From Deltaproteobacteria bacterium (GTDB taxonomy: Bacteria > Desulfobacterota > BSN033 > UBA1163), in assembly GCA_016875255.1 (NCBI GenBank), contig VGRU01000184.1, forward strand, positions 1 through 7,509: a stretch of DNA of 7,509 bases, written 5' to 3'. The notes below the pieces were generated by a model. It was not told the origin of the DNA. It did no database searches and was given only the letters and a program-made list of their open reading frames with translations. This document shows positions 6,560 to 7,509 of the stretch, one piece after another (within the stretch, counting starts at the first letter, position 1; every line of letters begins with the position of its first letter). Both the position numbers and the translations under genes were made by a program.

Positions 6560-6727
6560 GTCCTTCGTCCTGTAAAATTTATCAATTTATACTATGACTT
6601 GCACATTTAGTCGGCCTTGCGAGAGGTTTTATAGGAGGTTTTATACCCATTTACATTTTTAATCGTTTGGGTGTATAAATAATGCGAAAGATTGGATGGC
6701 CTACGGGGAGGAGGACCTCGTTACTGC
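6560..6727. promoter_or_regulatory. darTG upstream region with tandem and inverted repeats
   Basis: This stretch has no gene and is AT-rich compared with its flanks. It holds a 12-base tandem repeat, GAGGTTTTATAG (6623-6634) and GAGGTTTTATAC (6635-6646). It also holds an inverted pair TTTATACCCA (6640-6649) and TGGGTGTATAAA (6668-6679) whose right arm covers the predicted -10 box, so this is a good candidate operator for autoregulation. The octamer TCGGCCTT occurs at 6550-6557 and again at 6611-6618. Confidence 0.45.
6650..6679 (+). promoter_or_regulatory. Probable promoter of darTG
   Basis: TTTACA (6650-6655), an 18-base spacer and TATAAA (6674-6679) form a plausible sigma70-type promoter, with transcription starting near 6686. 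It is bracketed by the inverted pair TTTATACCCA / TGGGTGTATAAA, so a bound repressor would block RNA polymerase. Confidence 0.5.
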
Positions 6728-7321
6728 ATGAAACGATCAGATCTCCATGAGCTCCATTACATCACCCCGATTCTGAATGTTCCTTCGATCATGAATCAAG
6801 GTATTCTTAGTCATCAGAAGGCAAGACAACTTAATCATGCGTCTGTTGCCATGCAAGAAATCCAAGAGATCAGAGCGAAAAAATCAATACCAGGAGGTAA
6901 ACCCATCCATTCCTATGTGAACCTGTATTTCTGTGCCAGAAATCCGATGCTGTACAAGCGTGCTGCCCAGCATAGATCTTTATGTGTGCTTAGGATTAAC
7001 ACGGAGGCGCTTGATCTTCCTGGAGTAGTTATTGCTGATGGTAACGCTGCCAGTGAGTACACCGGTTTCTGGCCGTCTAAGTCCGGCCTTGACAAGATTG
7101 ATTTTGACCTTGTCTTTGCTGAGTGGTAGACGGATAATAATCATATCCAGCAATGGCATAAGGCTCGGGTTAAATGTGCAGAGGTTATGGTGCCAGATAG
7201 GGTTGATCCCCGTTTTATTCAAGGTACGTACGTTTCTTGCCAGGAGAACCAAAAACTATTGGAAGATACAGGCTTTGGATTACCGGTTGCGATCGATTCT
7301 AAGTTATTCTTCCAAATTTAA
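6728..7321 (+). pseudogene. darT: DarT-type DNA ADP-ribosyltransferase toxin interrupted by an in-frame TAG
   Basis: DarT (DUF4433) uses NAD+ to ADP-ribosylate thymidines in single-stranded DNA. The frame from ATG 6728 spans 197 codons to TAA 7319-7321, close to the usual 200-220, but codon 134 (7127-7129) is TAG. Family features before the stop are YITPILNVPSIMNQGIL (11-27), EIQEIRAKKSIPGG (44-57, Arg49 matching NAD-binding Arg51 of Thermus DarT) and the hallmark YFCARNPMLY (67-76). After the stop the same frame continues with WHKARVKCAEVMVPDRV (143-159), where Glu152 corresponds to the catalytic Glu160 of Thermus DarT, then GTYVSC. The stopped product of 133 residues would lack that Glu and should be inactive. 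GGAGGAGG (6707-6714) lies 13 bases before the ATG, a wide spacing; an in-frame TTG at 6692 is an unlikely alternative. darG follows with its ribosome site overlapping the TAA. Homology is strong; whether full-length protein is made is open. Confidence 0.88.
7127..7129 (+). other. Premature amber codon (TAG) within darT
   Basis: The codon follows FAEW (residues 130-133) and precedes TDNNHI. From memory of the family, this stretch usually reads FAEYW-T/aD, so the TAG sits where a Trp is common. A single G to A change in TGG at 7128 would explain it. The 63 codons after it are open and conserved in kind. Confidence 0.85.
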
Positions 7322-7332
7322 GGAGAATACCT

Positions 7333-7509
7333 ATGGTCAAAGTATTGATAGGAGATTTATTTAAGTCGAAGGCGCAAACTTGGGTAAACACTGTAAACTG
7401 TGTTGGGGTGATGGGTAAGGGTGTGGCCCTTGAGTTTAAAAACCACTTCCCCGATATGTATGAAGATTACGTAACCCGGTGCAAGCGAGGTGAGGTCAAA
7501 TTGGGAAAA
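7333..7509 (+). CDS. darG: DarG macro-domain antitoxin, N-terminal part (runs off the window)
   Basis: DarG is the antitoxin of DarT. Its N-terminal macro domain removes ADP-ribose from DNA, and its C-terminal domain binds and inhibits DarT. The 59 residues visible begin MVKVLIGDLFKSKAQTW, followed by the macro-domain ADP-ribose loop VNTVNCVGVMGKGVALEF (18-35, with Asn19 and Asn22) and the FPDMYEDY segment (39-46). These are characteristic of the DarG/ALC1-like macro subgroup. The catalytic Lys and the C-terminal DarT-binding domain lie beyond the window. The ATG at 7333 is seven bases after AAGGAG (7320-7325), which overlaps the darT stop at 7319-7321. Translation is probably coupled to darT, so the premature TAG in darT may reduce coupling. 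The frame is open to the last base. Confidence 0.93.
   Translation, partial: MVKVLIGDLFKSKAQTWVNTVNCVGVMGKGVALEFKNHFPDMYEDYVTRCKRGEVKLGK

Noticed and set aside
7032..7364. 110-codon plus-strand frame overlapping the end of darT and the start of darG
   Set aside because: It is in a different frame from both genes, while the darT and darG frames carry the conserved motifs over the same bases.
1..7509. CRISPR array, tRNA, rRNA or riboswitch
   Set aside because: No regularly spaced repeats were seen, and no tRNA cloverleaf, rRNA segment or recognisable glmS-ribozyme or riboswitch core was found by eye on either strand.

Overview
The window is about 45-50% GC with ordinary bacterial genes. Two palindromic intergenic repeats and the gene families suggest an anaerobic Desulfobacterota ('Deltaproteobacteria') or similar lineage. 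That placement is an inference from general familiarity, not a database match.

Layout. (i) 1-962, minus strand: the 5' part of glmU (whole uridylyltransferase domain plus the start of the left-handed beta-helix), with a good sigma70-type promoter at 989-1017. (ii) 963-1583: a divergent intergenic region with two palindromic MITE/REP-like repeats (1077-1178 and 1255-1336), a set of short direct and inverted repeats (1419-1509) and a plus-strand promoter (1526-1554). (iii) 1584-5194: a tight plus-strand operon of a GlmU-like beta-helix protein, glmM (phosphoglucosamine mutase) and a divergent NagB-like sugar-phosphate isomerase/deaminase. (iv) 5429-6352: a winged-helix plus nucleotidyltransferase-like protein of unknown function. 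(v) 6443 to about 6525: the N-terminal stub of a PfkB/ribokinase-family sugar kinase, broken after about 28 codons. (vi) 6728-7509: a DarTG toxin-antitoxin module. The toxin gene darT carries an in-frame TAG, and the window ends inside the antitoxin gene darG.

How they fit together. glmU, the beta-helix gene, glmM and the NagB-like gene together look like hexosamine / UDP-GlcNAc precursor metabolism: hexose-6-P to GlcN-6-P, GlcN-1-P, GlcNAc-1-P and UDP-GlcNAc. No glmS is present in the window. The NagB-like protein has Arg where the superfamily has a catalytic Asp, so its true reaction is open.

The right end looks like an accessory insertion. A conserved-looking kinase gene stops abruptly and a defence/TA module begins within about 200 bp. 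The most notable observation is darT. Reading continues in frame for 63 codons past TAG 7127-7129, with the family's conserved C-terminal block, including the presumed catalytic Glu, lying after the stop. The toxin is therefore either inactivated by a recent nonsense mutation (probably TGG to TAG), made only by readthrough, or affected by a sequencing error.
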